Shown here: positions 1 through 7,655 of the stretch, one piece after another
How positions within the stretch are numbered: position 1 is the first letter of the stretch
Layout: each line of letters opens with the position of its first letter
NCBI GenBank assembly: GCA_017459945.1
Contig: JAFUBZ010000044.1
Coordinates: 1-64,000 of the forward strand
Reading direction: 5' to 3'
Origin: Eubacterium sp.
GTDB taxonomy: Bacteria; Bacillota; Clostridia; Lachnospirales; Lachnospiraceae
Length of the DNA stretch: 64,000 bases
The notes under the pieces: model-generated
The model's database searches: none
What the model was told of the DNA's origin: nothing
The model's input: the letters and a program-made list of their open reading frames with translations, nothing else
Made by a program: the position numbers and the translations under genes

Positions 1-365
1 ATGTAAAAATGCCGTTCCTCTTCCGTTTTTGCCTTTGAAAGAATAGCCAGATGATTCGACCAGCTAATTTGTGACAACACTGTTGTCACAAATTCATCAT
101 CCTTATAAGTTTCGTAAAACTTCTTCATTCTATACAGGCCGCGTCTGTTAAATCCTTTTATTCCTGGAAAGGCATCTTGTATTTCCTCTGCAATCGAATC
201 AATATAAGCATCTCCAAATGATGCCTTGTCTGATTCTTTGCTCAGATATGCACCAACACGCCAATACATGTTGATTAGTTCTTCATTTACCTTTTTCAAA
301 GCATTCTGCCTTGACTGACTGATGATCTGAATCAGGTTTCCTGCCGCCGTTATATCATTGCTCAT
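1..365 (-). CDS. DUF1016/YhcG-type PDDEXK nuclease, N-terminal part (cut by window edge)
   Basis: About 121 codons of the amino end are present; the rest lies left of base 1. The protein contains NMYWRVGAYLSKE, FPGIKGFNRRGLYRMKKFY and LSQISWSNHL, typical of the DUF1016 N-terminal DNA-binding domain of YhcG-like proteins. In that family a PDDEXK nuclease domain follows, but it is not visible here. The start is the ATG at 363-365, preceded on the minus strand by AAAGGCGG. The family is common on mobile elements beside restriction and defence genes, which fits the recombinase at 3.5-4.8 kb. A perfect palindrome lies inside the gene at 67-93 and a near copy lies in its leader at 385-411. The role is unproven; a nuclease linked to defence or element maintenance is inferred. 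Confidence 0.8.
   Translation of the reverse strand, partial: MSNDITAAGNLIQIISQSRQNALKKVNEELINMYWRVGAYLSKESDKASFGDAYIDSIAEEIQDAFPGIKGFNRRGLYRMKKFYETYKDDEFVTTVLSQISWSNHLAILSKAKTEEERHFY
67..93. repeat. 27-bp palindrome inside the DUF1016 coding region
   Basis: Two perfect 12-bp arms, ATTTGTGACAAC and GTTGTCACAAAT, surround a 3-base centre. It encodes the VTTVLSQI part of the protein. The copy at 385-411 differs at one base. Confidence 0.85.
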
Positions 366-384
366 AACCATTACCGCCTTTAAG

Positions 385-411
385 ATTTGTGACAACACTG
401 TTGACACAAAT
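385..411. promoter_or_regulatory. 27-bp palindrome in the leader of the DUF1016 gene
   Basis: This near-perfect inverted repeat ends 20 bases before the DUF1016 start codon, just ahead of the Shine-Dalgarno. It matches 26 of 27 bases of the palindrome at 67-93. Its position suits an operator or an RNA stem that controls the gene; that role is inferred. Confidence 0.6.
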
Positions 412-826
412 CATTATATCTTTCAGTGCCAGGTTGTCAAACCTTATCCCTTTGGAAAGAATCCGACGGATCAGGTCATGATTGACTTCAATCGCTCCTT
501 CTGGCAAGTGCAACTGGCATCACAGTATCCTTATGTATTTTTCACAAAATTTAACCTGAATTATTCACCGATTATCGGTGTATGCGGCTGAAAGCCGCAC
601 AGTTACTACAGTTGCAAGCTTTATTGCCTTCTGTACAAGCTTCTAATGAAGTGCATATAAAACAGATTTGAATCCTGTAAATGTGTTACCTGCTCATTCT
701 TTTTCCTGGCAGGAGAGCACTTTAGTGTAAAAAAGTATAAAGAAAATCTCCTGAGATGACGTTTTCTCTTCATCTCAGTGCTTTATCCTTCCCTAAAACC
801 TTTTAAAATTTATGGCCTTTATCAAC
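412..826. other. gene-poor stretch with hairpins
   Basis: No convincing gene is seen. Two small hairpins lie side by side near 560-600 (CACCGATTATCGGTG and TGCGGCTGAAAGCCGCA). An 8-bp stem (CTGAGATG/CATCTCAG, 751-778), followed on the minus strand by a T-rich run, may end transcription of the gene that stops at 827. Confidence 0.5.
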
Positions 827-3064
827 TCAGCCAATCTTTAACGGTTCCAGGCCGTGCTCGTTCAGATATTCATTTGCTTTTTCTATTCCATCCATCCATA
901 ACGCGCGCTGAATATAACGGAAAGCCAAATGTCGTTTGTTTGAACGGCTCAGACAAACGTATGCCCGATCAAATAATAGCTCACTAATCCAGTCCGGCAG
1001 TTTCAGAATCAATGTGACCATCATAACAAAATCTGCAGATATACATTCCTCTGGTTCTCTAAGCCAGCGCTTCAACGTTGATCGTGACATGTTCAGCTTC
1101 TCTGCCATATCCTCCAATGTCAGGCCACGTCTTAAACGAACCCGATCAAAGGCTTCCTTGAATGTGTCCGGGAATTCTTTCCTGTACTTCTCTTCCGCTT
1201 CCAATTCATCCAACGCACCCTGGCTGATTTCATCTTCCAGAAACAGCCGCGTCTGTTTGATATAATCCGCGTCATAATTCATCTGTCCGAGAACATACTG
1301 ACCCAAATTCTTGCGGACATACGTGCGTACAAACCGCAGACAACACTGATCTACATGTTGCTCTGCCCAGGATGTGAGCATCAATCCCCGCATCGTTTTT
1401 ATCACAAATCGTGAATCGTTCCGGACGACATGTCCATCGGCACAGACAAATCTCCCGGATTGCATTAATTGCCGCAATTCCGGATCTTTCGTGCAGAGAT
1501 ATTCCACCCTGCCGCTGTCGATCACAAAAGTATATTTGTCCTCTCTCCAGGCATCCAGCTCAAATACAAATGGCCGGATCATCCTGTTATCAGCAAAGTT
1601 CATAGCTCCTTTCGCATGGATATGCCCCAGTTGGATCATCCTTGCCCGGATGCGAAAATACGGCAGATGCAATTCATTAGCCATCATCTTCCCGATGTAT
1701 TCATATTTCGCTCCAATGTGTGCATTCGAAGGCGCTTTCTTGCTTTTCTCATAGATCAGGTTCCGCGTATGGTCTGCAGGCATTAAAAGCCCATACGCAC
1801 CACGGTTTGCCTGCAGTTCCATCCAGTAAAGTGGATTTGTAATCTTTTCATCCTCTCTTACGATAACAGTCTTCTTTTTCAAACCTCTCTCATCATTACT
1901 GTTCATCTGCTGCAAACGGAAAAACATATAATGATACTCATCATGAAAACATTCATGGAAAATATTAAATGCTGAGTAATCTGTATGGATCACATTTGAA
2001 TTGATTACGATCGTATTCGCAGGGACCATCACTTCTTTCTTAACTGTCTCATTTTGGCACTCAACTCCTATTTCCACCATACTCTCTGAAAAAAACAAGA
2101 TGCTATCTGTATTCTTCCGTTTATAAAGGGGCAGGTATGCTATGGAAAGTCCCATTTGCCCGGCCAGTTTCACTGCATTACGGCATTCAGGGGCATCCAA
2201 CGCCTCAGGCATATACTGGCGCCAGATCTCATCTGCTGCATCGTCCATCTGCTGACAGGTATAGTATGGTACCAGAAATGGACTGAGCATGGTCAATTCT
2301 CTATCCGGCTTCCGCTTGACAGGTCCCATTCCTCTGATACGGCATGTGAATTTATCTTTCCTTGATTCCAGATCAAACCACAATGTAATATATCCGTTCC
2401 AGCCCTGCTTTCCATAAGCAGTCTTCAGATTGAGATGAATATCCACATCTGCAATAAAGTTGTATTTGTTAATCCTCCAAAACGTCGCCTGCTGAAATCT
2501 GCATATTTTTTTATTGATCGCATGATCCAATATCCGGAAGCCTGCCATCTCGTCCAAAGAGCCGTCTCTCAGGCAGCGGTTCATATGGGCATACATTACC
2601 AGTCTGTAGTTACGGAACAGATAATTCGTCATTGTTATCGCTTCCGGTATAACAATCTGCCTTTTCCCATCCTCTAACAGGATGTCCTCAATTAATTCTT
2701 CTGATCCTTCCTGTTCCTCATACTCTATTGAGGCTTGTTCAATCGTACTCATCAAATATCCTCCATGTATCATCTCATTCGGTAAAAGGGAAACTAAAAT
2801 CTCTGATGAGTGCCGGCCGGCCATTCCGAAGCAGCAAAGCCCTGCTGCCAGCCTGTGTGAATTGTCCCACTCTCCTGCTTTGAAAGAGAGCGCCCATATA
2901 TGATCATGACAACTCAGATCACTTGTTGGGACTTCATTATAAAATCGAACATCTGTTCGTGTCAATGCAAAAAAACTATTATAAGATGCCGTAAATGTAG
3001 AAACCATTCCGATATTCCACAACAACTTGGATTCACGCTTTTCTGCCGCCACCACATCTGCCAA
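827..3064 (-). CDS. ImmA/IrrE-type metallopeptidase with C-terminal HTH domain
   Basis: A 745-residue protein. Residues 370-374 are HECFH, a zinc-peptidase HExxH motif, and Glu416 in the WMELQANRGAYGLLMP segment fits the third zinc ligand; both are typical of ImmA/IrrE peptidases. A helix-turn-helix (about 640-690, LEDMAEKLNMSRSTLKRWL) follows. The first 300 residues match nothing I recognise. ImmA/IrrE enzymes cut repressors and so switch on mobile elements or stress genes, usually as a partner of a separate HTH repressor; here peptidase and HTH share one chain. The start is uncertain: TTG at 3062-3064 is the longest option, with no clear Shine-Dalgarno, and ATG at residue 20 is possible. 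It diverges from the excisionase-like gene, with tandem repeats between them. Confidence 0.75.
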   Translation of the reverse strand: MADVVAAEKRESKLLWNIGMVSTFTASYNSFFALTRTDVRFYNEVPTSDLSCHDHIWALSFKAGEWDNSHRLAAGLCCFGMAGRHSSEILVSLLPNEMIHGGYLMSTIEQASIEYEEQEGSEELIEDILLEDGKRQIVIPEAITMTNYLFRNYRLVMYAHMNRCLRDGSLDEMAGFRILDHAINKKICRFQQATFWRINKYNFIADVDIHLNLKTAYGKQGWNGYITLWFDLESRKDKFTCRIRGMGPVKRKPDRELTMLSPFLVPYYTCQQMDDAADEIWRQYMPEALDAPECRNAVKLAGQMGLSIAYLPLYKRKNTDSILFFSESMVEIGVECQNETVKKEVMVPANTIVINSNVIHTDYSAFNIFHECFHDEYHYMFFRLQQMNSNDERGLKKKTVIVREDEKITNPLYWMELQANRGAYGLLMPADHTRNLIYEKSKKAPSNAHIGAKYEYIGKMMANELHLPYFRIRARMIQLGHIHAKGAMNFADNRMIRPFVFELDAWREDKYTFVIDSGRVEYLCTKDPELRQLMQSGRFVCADGHVVRNDSRFVIKTMRGLMLTSWAEQHVDQCCLRFVRTYVRKNLGQYVLGQMNYDADYIKQTRLFLEDEISQGALDELEAEEKYRKEFPDTFKEAFDRVRLRRGLTLEDMAEKLNMSRSTLKRWLREPEECISADFVMMVTLILKLPDWISELLFDRAYVCLSRSNKRHLAFRYIQRALWMDGIEKANEYLNEHGLEPLKIG

Positions 3065-3113
3065 TATTTAAGTCAAAAAAATTTTTTACCAAAATGGCAT
3101 AGATTAACAAACA

Positions 3114-3143
3114 TTGACACAAATTGACGCAAATTGGATCACA
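3114..3143. promoter_or_regulatory. tandem 10-bp repeats between regulator and excisionase-like gene
   Basis: Three adjacent 10-mers are TTGACACAAA, TTGACGCAAA and the degenerate TTGGATCACA. On the minus strand the first reads TTTGTGTCAA, a word also found in the palindrome at 385-411. They lie between divergent genes where operators are expected. Binding by the HTH protein is inferred. Confidence 0.5.
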
Positions 3144-3230
3144 TCCTGCAAAGCACATGGGGCATTCTCAGGTTAGCAAAGAAACAACAACCAATTAAAA
3201 ATCCGGTAATTGTCGGAGAAAGGAAAGACT

Positions 3231-3404
3231 ATGTTAGAACAATATCCTGATGTTATGACTGTTGCCGAACTCGCAGAATTCCTCAGAGTCGACAAAGCCA
3301 CCGTTTACAAAATGCTACAGGAAGGCGTTATCCCAAGCAGGCGTCTGGGAACAGCGTACAGGATCTCCAAAAAGGCTGTCATCGAATTCATGACAAATGA
3401 CTAA
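3231..3404 (+). CDS. excisionase-like small HTH DNA-binding protein
   Basis: A 57-residue protein of the helix-turn-helix/excisionase type: MTVAELAEFLRVDKATVYKM is the winged-helix start and RRLGTAYRISKKAVIEF the wing. ATG at 3231 was chosen because GGAGAAAGG (3215-3223) sits at good spacing; an in-frame TTG at 3210 would overlap that site. It lies 107 bases before the recombinase gene on the same strand, the usual xis-int order. Proteins of this type bend DNA at attachment sites and favour excision; many also act as plain regulators. Function in excision is inferred from position. Confidence 0.8.
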   Translation: MLEQYPDVMTVAELAEFLRVDKATVYKMLQEGVIPSRRLGTAYRISKKAVIEFMTND

Positions 3405-3440
3405 ACGGAAATTTTTTAACTCTATATCATCAACACCGGT

Positions 3441-3483
3441 GGGCGTGGTATAATTCAGATGGTCTGATATTTATACCACGCCC
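3441..3483. promoter_or_regulatory. 12-bp inverted repeat before the recombinase gene
   Basis: GGGCGTGGTATA (3441-3452) and TATACCACGCCC (3472-3483) are perfect inverted repeats with a 19-base loop. A TATAAT hexamer (3449-3454) overlaps the left arm. It could be an operator, an RNA hairpin limiting readthrough into int, or a recombinase/excisionase site. Confidence 0.6.
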
Positions 3484-3511
3484 GTCAGTATAAGAAAGGA
3501 AAAGGTAAAAA

Positions 3512-4780
3512 ATGACGGGAGCATTAACAACAAGAAAAACCAGTAGTGGACATGAATATTATTATGTTCGCCTCAGCTACAAGGATCCCAAAACAGGGAG
3601 ATGGAAAGATAAGATTGTCAGTACCGGTCTTCCTGTAAAAAACAATAAGAAAAAAGCGAATTCTATGATCCAGGACATTATCAAGAAGTATGAATATCTG
3701 GAATTCAGCATAAACACTGTGATCGATCCCGATATCAAACTTTGTGAATACTTGGATAAATGGTTAGAAGACACGAAAAGTTCTATCCGCCAGTCGACTT
3801 TTGAAGGATATGAAGCCAGAGTTGGCAGAATCAAGAAATATTTTGCTGGAAAGAATCCAAAGGTAAAAAGCATTACACCGGCTATGATGGACGCATTCTT
3901 CAAATACTGTTTGAAATACGGAAAGAAGAATCAAAAAACAGGTGAGCCTGAACCGCTTTCAGTACGATCCGTCAGAAGCTATAAAAGCATCTTAAACTCT
4001 GCTTTTACTCAGGCACGAATCGATGGTTTGCTTATGATTAACCCAGTATCCGATATCTCCGTAGGAAAAAAGCCCAATAATAAATATCAACAAGGGTATC
4101 TGTTCCTGACGGAGGATGAAGTAACGACTTTGATGAATTTCCTTTCAGAGGAGTATCCCAAATTACTTCCAATGGCTTTCTTTGGTACTTATTATGGCTT
4201 AAGAAGATCAGAAATCCTTGGACTTAAATGGAATGCCATCCATGAGTATCATCCGGTTACTGACAATTCCAGTGAAGCAGAAAAACAGTCTCTTGGATAT
4301 ATTGCAATCAGGCATACTGTCGTTCGCGTAAAAAGTACGATATCCGATGACACTGTCAAAACGGTTGAAAGCAATCGGGATCTTGATCTGTTTCCAACAG
4401 CCATCAAGTGTCTGAATAGTATTCGTGATCAGCAAGCAGCGGATAAAGCGTTTTATGGGAAGGAATATCAAAACAAAGATGGCTATGTTTTCTGCTGGGA
4501 AGACGGTCATTATTATGATCCAAATTATATTACCCGAGAATTCAAAAAAGCCATGACAAAATTTGGGAGACCGGAAATTACGCTTCATAAACTACGCCAT
4601 ACCTGCGCTTCTATCCTGATTGATAAAGGATGGGATGTTAAAAAAATTCAGTATTGGCTTGGCCACGAGGATATTCAGACAACACTTGAGATTTACGCAC
4701 ATTACATCAAACATAGAGATAATCGTGCCGGAAATGATATGGAACAGGCTTCTTCATTGATAAGCGGATTATTTGATTAA
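3512..4780 (+). CDS. int: tyrosine recombinase (integrase) of the element
   Basis: A 422-residue site-specific recombinase. The N-terminus carries an arm-type DNA-binding segment (about 1-60), then a SAM-like core-binding domain (about 75-185) and a catalytic domain (about 195-410). Catalytic residues are visible: Arg231 in GLRRSEILGLKW, His359 and Arg362 in HKLRHT, His385 in WLGHEDIQTT and the nucleophile Tyr395 in LEIYAHY. All are intact, so the enzyme looks active. The start has AAGGAAAAGG upstream. The gene ends about 150 bases from the 3' end of tRNA-Pro, the classic site for this family. It most likely integrates and excises the element occupying the left of the window. Confidence 0.93.
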   Translation: MTGALTTRKTSSGHEYYYVRLSYKDPKTGRWKDKIVSTGLPVKNNKKKANSMIQDIIKKYEYLEFSINTVIDPDIKLCEYLDKWLEDTKSSIRQSTFEGYEARVGRIKKYFAGKNPKVKSITPAMMDAFFKYCLKYGKKNQKTGEPEPLSVRSVRSYKSILNSAFTQARIDGLLMINPVSDISVGKKPNNKYQQGYLFLTEDEVTTLMNFLSEEYPKLLPMAFFGTYYGLRRSEILGLKWNAIHEYHPVTDNSSEAEKQSLGYIAIRHTVVRVKSTISDDTVKTVESNRDLDLFPTAIKCLNSIRDQQAADKAFYGKEYQNKDGYVFCWEDGHYYDPNYITREFKKAMTKFGRPEITLHKLRHTCASILIDKGWDVKKIQYWLGHEDIQTTLEIYAHYIKHRDNRAGNDMEQASSLISGLFD

Positions 4781-4807
4781 AAAATCTCTTAATAAATCAG
4801 CCGTTTG

Positions 4808-4831
4808 TTTCGGACAATTTTTCGGACAATT
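4808..4831. repeat. two tandem 12-bp repeats downstream of int
   Basis: TTTCGGACAATT occurs twice without a gap and a third partial copy (TTTCAG) follows. Its position between the recombinase gene and the tRNA suggests arm-type integrase binding sites; this is inferred. Confidence 0.6.
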
Positions 4832-4883
4832 TTTCAGATTTAGAGGTAATTCGGCATTCAAGCCTCTGCATCCCAGACATAAG

Positions 4884-4919
4884 AAAACCCCGGAACCCGC
4901 TGTTAAGCGGTTCCCGGGG
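4884..4919 (-). terminator. rho-independent terminator of tRNA-Pro
   Basis: Long GC-rich stem: CCCCGGAACCCGCT (4888-4901) pairs with AGCGGTTCCCGGGG (4906-4919) through minor mismatches, and TTTT follows on the minus strand. It lies 14 bases beyond the tRNA 3' end. Confidence 0.85.
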
Positions 4920-4932
4920 ATTCTCTAGGAAG

Positions 4933-5006
4933 TCGATGCGACAGGATTTGAACCTGCGGCCTCTGCGTCCCGAACGCAGCGCTCTACCAAACTGAGCCAC
5001 GCATCG
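4933..5006 (-). tRNA. tRNA-Pro(CGG)
   Basis: A 74-base cloverleaf on the minus strand. The acceptor stem CGATGCG pairs with CGCATCG and the discriminator base is A. The anticodon stem CTGCG/CGCAG holds loop TTCGGGA, giving anticodon CGG. The T arm carries GGTTCAAATCC. CCA is not encoded. Its 3' end faces the integrase gene, so it is the probable integration site of the element. Confidence 0.95.
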
Positions 5007-5110
5007 ATTTATTTGGGTTGGGCTGTTTTTCAGTCACTAGGACATAATAATCGTTTTAACGAAAAATGTCAACCGCTTTTTTGCGATTGACATTTTATTT
5101 TTCGATTTTT

Positions 5111-5671
5111 TTAAAAATCTCGTTCTTCCAGTTTCTCATGGAAGAACTCTTTTGCGATTCCGCACGCTTCCAAAGCATGTGTAAACATCTCCAGCCGTTC
5201 TGACCGGTTTGCATCTTCTGTACAAAGGATCTGTGCATCTGCAAATACCCACCGGGGAATGATCTCCGGAACCGGATCGCTTGTCAGGCGCTTGCGCGCG
5301 TCTTCTGCATCGGGCTTTGTCGGTACGGATGCAAACGGAATGCCGTACTCTTTGGCACCGAATCTTGTCAGATCATGGATCACGCCGCTGCCGATCGCGA
5401 TCAAAAGGTCTACCGGCACACTGCTTTGTCCAAGGTCACATACTTCTAACTGGGAAAGCACGCGTTCTACGCATGCATCATTTACTGCCAAGTCTTCCGG
5501 GCTGAGTTCTATGACCAGACAGTCCTTTAATTCTTCTTCTAAAAATGGCTCAGCCACTGCTCTCGTTGTACTGTCACAAATAAAAACCGGATTCTGATAT
5601 GTGCGAAGCACGTCATCCAGTTCTTCCGAAACGCCAAATCCTATGTGGATCCCGTCCCCATCAACATCCAT
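5111..5671 (-). CDS. iron-containing alcohol dehydrogenase / glycerol-1-phosphate dehydrogenase-like protein, short form
   Basis: The segment LIAIGSGVIHDLTRFGAKEYGIPFASVPT matches the NAD-binding GSG-motif region of sn-glycerol-1-phosphate dehydrogenases and related Fe-ADH enzymes. Full members have about 350-400 residues; this one has 186. The AxxVDG segment expected after VPT is replaced by a shorter stretch, and the C-terminal helical domain with its metal-binding histidines is absent. Catalysis is therefore doubtful. It may be a degraded gene or a nucleotide-binding protein with a new role. ATG at 5671 was chosen because GGAGG lies 11 bases upstream; a TTG at 5713 gives 14 more residues. 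Confidence 0.6.
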   Translation of the reverse strand: MDVDGDGIHIGFGVSEELDDVLRTYQNPVFICDSTTRAVAEPFLEEELKDCLVIELSPEDLAVNDACVERVLSQLEVCDLGQSSVPVDLLIAIGSGVIHDLTRFGAKEYGIPFASVPTKPDAEDARKRLTSDPVPEIIPRWVFADAQILCTEDANRSERLEMFTHALEACGIAKEFFHEKLEERDF

Positions 5672-5871
5672 TCTTTTTAAATCCTCCAAAAACAGCGATT
5701 GAATGTGTAACAACCCTCATTTTACAAAAAGACATGCCTGCGGTCAATATCTATTATAAAAATATCAAGGTTGACGCACCCTTCCCTTTCATGCACAATA
5801 GGATGTAAGAACCGAATGAAAGTTTTCGTAAAGACAGATCCACTTGCATCTACTAAAGGAGGATACCGGCT

Positions 5872-6237
5872 ATGAGCAATAAAGAGATCGTTTTGAAATT
5901 CTATGAAGAAGTGTTTAACAACTGGGATAAATCTGTGATCGATAACTATATTAAAGAGGACTATATCCAGCATAATCCAAATGCCGAAACCGGACGGGAA
6001 GGCTATAAAAAATTTGCCGACTTCTTTCTTGGGCTGAAACCGCATATGGATATCATTTTCTGCGCGGAAGAAGATGATAAGGTTTTTGTCTTCTTTAAAT
6101 GTACCCTTGAAAACGGCGCAGTGAATAAAGTATGTGATATCTACCGGCTGGAGGATGGCATGCTTGCAGAGCATTGGGATGTTGTGGAGCATGATGTACA
6201 TCTGTTAAAACCGGTTCATGACAACGGACTTTTCTAA
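5872..6237 (+). CDS. SnoaL-like (NTF2-fold) protein
   Basis: A 121-residue protein starting MSNKEIVLKFYEEVFNNWD, with YIQHNPNAETGREGYKKF and EHWDVVEHDVH, the usual pattern of the SnoaL-like/NTF2 superfamily annotated as predicted aldol-condensation or ester-cyclase relatives. The fold is an alpha-beta barrel with one pocket. AAAGGAGG stands before the ATG. It runs in the same direction as the HAD gene 36 bases downstream, so the two may be co-transcribed. The substrate cannot be told from the sequence. Confidence 0.8.
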   Translation: MSNKEIVLKFYEEVFNNWDKSVIDNYIKEDYIQHNPNAETGREGYKKFADFFLGLKPHMDIIFCAEEDDKVFVFFKCTLENGAVNKVCDIYRLEDGMLAEHWDVVEHDVHLLKPVHDNGLF

Positions 6238-6272
6238 TCACATTTGACCATTGATTTTACAGGAGAACTGAT

Positions 6273-6926
6273 ATGATGCGGCTTCCGGAACTTTTTGTTT
6301 TTGATATGGATGGCCTGCTCTTTGATACGGAGCGCCTTTTTATGAATAAAAGAGCGGAGATCCTGCCCGAGTACGGTTATGTCCACCGTGAGGAGGATTA
6401 TATTCGAACGCTCGGGACAAGCGGGGATCATCTGAAGGTGGTCCTCACGGAAATCTATGGTCCGGAGTATCCCGCAGATGAGATTTCACAGCGGTCAAGA
6501 GCCCTGCAGCTTGCGCATATGCGGGAGCACGGCGCGCCGGTAAAGGAGGGGATCAAAGATCTGCTTGCATGGATCGCAAATAAGGGCATTCCCTGCTGTG
6601 TCGCGACCGCCACGGCTTCTGTGCACGCAGATGAGATCTTAAAGCTTGGCGACATTCGTCCGTATTTTTCATTTATCGTCGGCGGGGATCAGGTGTCTCA
6701 CTCAAAGCCGCATCCGGAGATCTTCCTGACGGCTTGCAGTGCAGGCGGCGTTACACCTGAACACGCTCTTGTTCTGGAAGATTCTGAAAACGGGATCCTT
6801 GCGGCTGATGCGGCCGGGATTCCCGTGATCTGTATTCCGGATATGAAGTATCCTGCTTCTGAGATCGCAAACAAAACAGCTGCGATCGTAAAGACCGCAG
6901 CTGACGTAATTCCGTTATTCGACTGA
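6273..6926 (+). CDS. HAD-superfamily hydrolase, beta-phosphoglucomutase-like
   Basis: A 217-residue HAD phosphatase. Motif I is FDMDGLLFDTE near residue 11 (nucleophile and acid/base aspartates), motif II is VATATAS, motif III includes the lysine of SKPHPEIF, and motif IV is VLEDSENGILAA. A helical cap lies between motifs I and II (about 20-90), as in beta-phosphoglucomutase-like family IA enzymes. AGGAG precedes the start. These enzymes hydrolyse or isomerise small phosphorylated metabolites; the exact substrate is unknown. A strong terminator follows directly. Confidence 0.88.
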   Translation: MMRLPELFVFDMDGLLFDTERLFMNKRAEILPEYGYVHREEDYIRTLGTSGDHLKVVLTEIYGPEYPADEISQRSRALQLAHMREHGAPVKEGIKDLLAWIANKGIPCCVATATASVHADEILKLGDIRPYFSFIVGGDQVSHSKPHPEIFLTACSAGGVTPEHALVLEDSENGILAADAAGIPVICIPDMKYPASEIANKTAAIVKTAADVIPLFD

Positions 6927-6947
6927 TTATGATCAAATCGTCTGATT

Positions 6948-6972
6948 CCGGGCATCCAATGCCCGGTTTTTT
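6948..6972 (+). terminator. rho-independent terminator after the HAD gene
   Basis: CCGGGCAT and ATGCCCGG form an 8-bp stem with a 3-base loop followed by TTTTTT. The T run overlaps the last codon of ribH on the other strand. Confidence 0.9.
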
Positions 6973-7438
6973 ATGCCTGGATCTCTGTAATCAGGTTGAT
7001 CATCTCGATCGCGGAGCATGCCACATCATATCCCTTGTTGCCTGCTTTTGTGCCTGCGCGCTCGATGGCCTGCTCGATGTTATCTGTTGTTACGATACCA
7101 AACAGTGTCGGGATGCCTGTCTTCATGCCGACCATGGCGATTCCTTTTGCTGCTTCGTTGCAGACCAGGTCGTAGTGGCTTGTTGCGCCACGGATAACGG
7201 CACCAAGGCAAAGTACTGCATCATATTTGCCTGATTCTGCCATTTTCTGTGCGATGATCGGAATCTCAAATGCACCCGGTACCCATGCCAGGTCGATGTT
7301 TTCATCCTTGACGCCGTGACGAACCAGCGCGTCCTGTGCGCCGCCTACAAGCTTGCTGACGATGAATTCATTAAAACGTGCTGCAACGATACCGATCTTC
7401 ACCTCACCGGCTACTACTTTTCCCTCTAATGTTCTCAT
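6971..7438 (-). CDS. ribH: 6,7-dimethyl-8-ribityllumazine synthase
   Basis: A 155-residue protein of normal family length. It carries [13 protein letters not shown], the substrate loop [21 protein letters not shown] and FGIVTTDN, typical of lumazine synthase. It joins 5-amino-6-ribitylaminouracil with 3,4-dihydroxy-2-butanone 4-phosphate to make the riboflavin precursor; the enzyme assembles into pentamers or icosahedral shells in the cytosol. AGGAGG stands before the ATG. It is the last gene of the rib operon, separated from ribBA by 217 bases full of inverted repeats, which may set its level apart from the upstream genes. Confidence 0.97.
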   Translation of the reverse strand: MRTLEGKVVAGEVKIGIVAARFNEFIVSKLVGGAQDALVRHGVKDENIDLAWVPGAFEIPIIAQKMAESGKYDAVLCLGAVIRGATSHYDLVCNEAAKGIAMVGMKTGIPTLFGIVTTDNIEQAIERAGTKAGNKGYDVACSAIEMINLITEIQA

Positions 7439-7505
7439 GATGGTTATCCTCCTGTGTATTTTTCTATGTTTCCTGCTTAACTTGCACAGGTTTTCTCCAT
7501 CATTC

Positions 7506-7640
7506 GCAAAATTTTGATTTTGAACTTGTCTTAGATGATATCAAAATTTTGCTCATGCGGAGACGGTCCCTATACAGGGACCTCCCCGAAAACATCCATG
7601 TTTTTTCAAGTAAACTCGAAAAACATGTCTTTTTCCGGGG
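7506..7640. repeat. three consecutive inverted repeats between ribBA and ribH
   Basis: First, GCAAAATTTTGAT (7506-7518) pairs perfectly with 7540-7552. Second, GGTCCC-TATACA-GGGACC (7565-7582). Third, an imperfect long stem from CCCCG at 7584 to CGGGG at 7640, rich in A and T runs. All would form hairpins in the rib mRNA; processing, attenuation or stability control is possible. Confidence 0.7.
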
Positions 7641-7655
7641 CAAAACCCTGCGCAC

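Noticed and set aside
358-591. 77-codon plus-strand open frame beside the DUF1016 gene
   Set aside because: No ribosome site, no family likeness, and it runs through the palindromic leader.
4797-5000. Open frame of 67 codons on the minus strand over tRNA-Pro
   Set aside because: The AQFGRALRSG...FKSCR type peptide is a well-known artefact of translating a tRNA-Pro gene.
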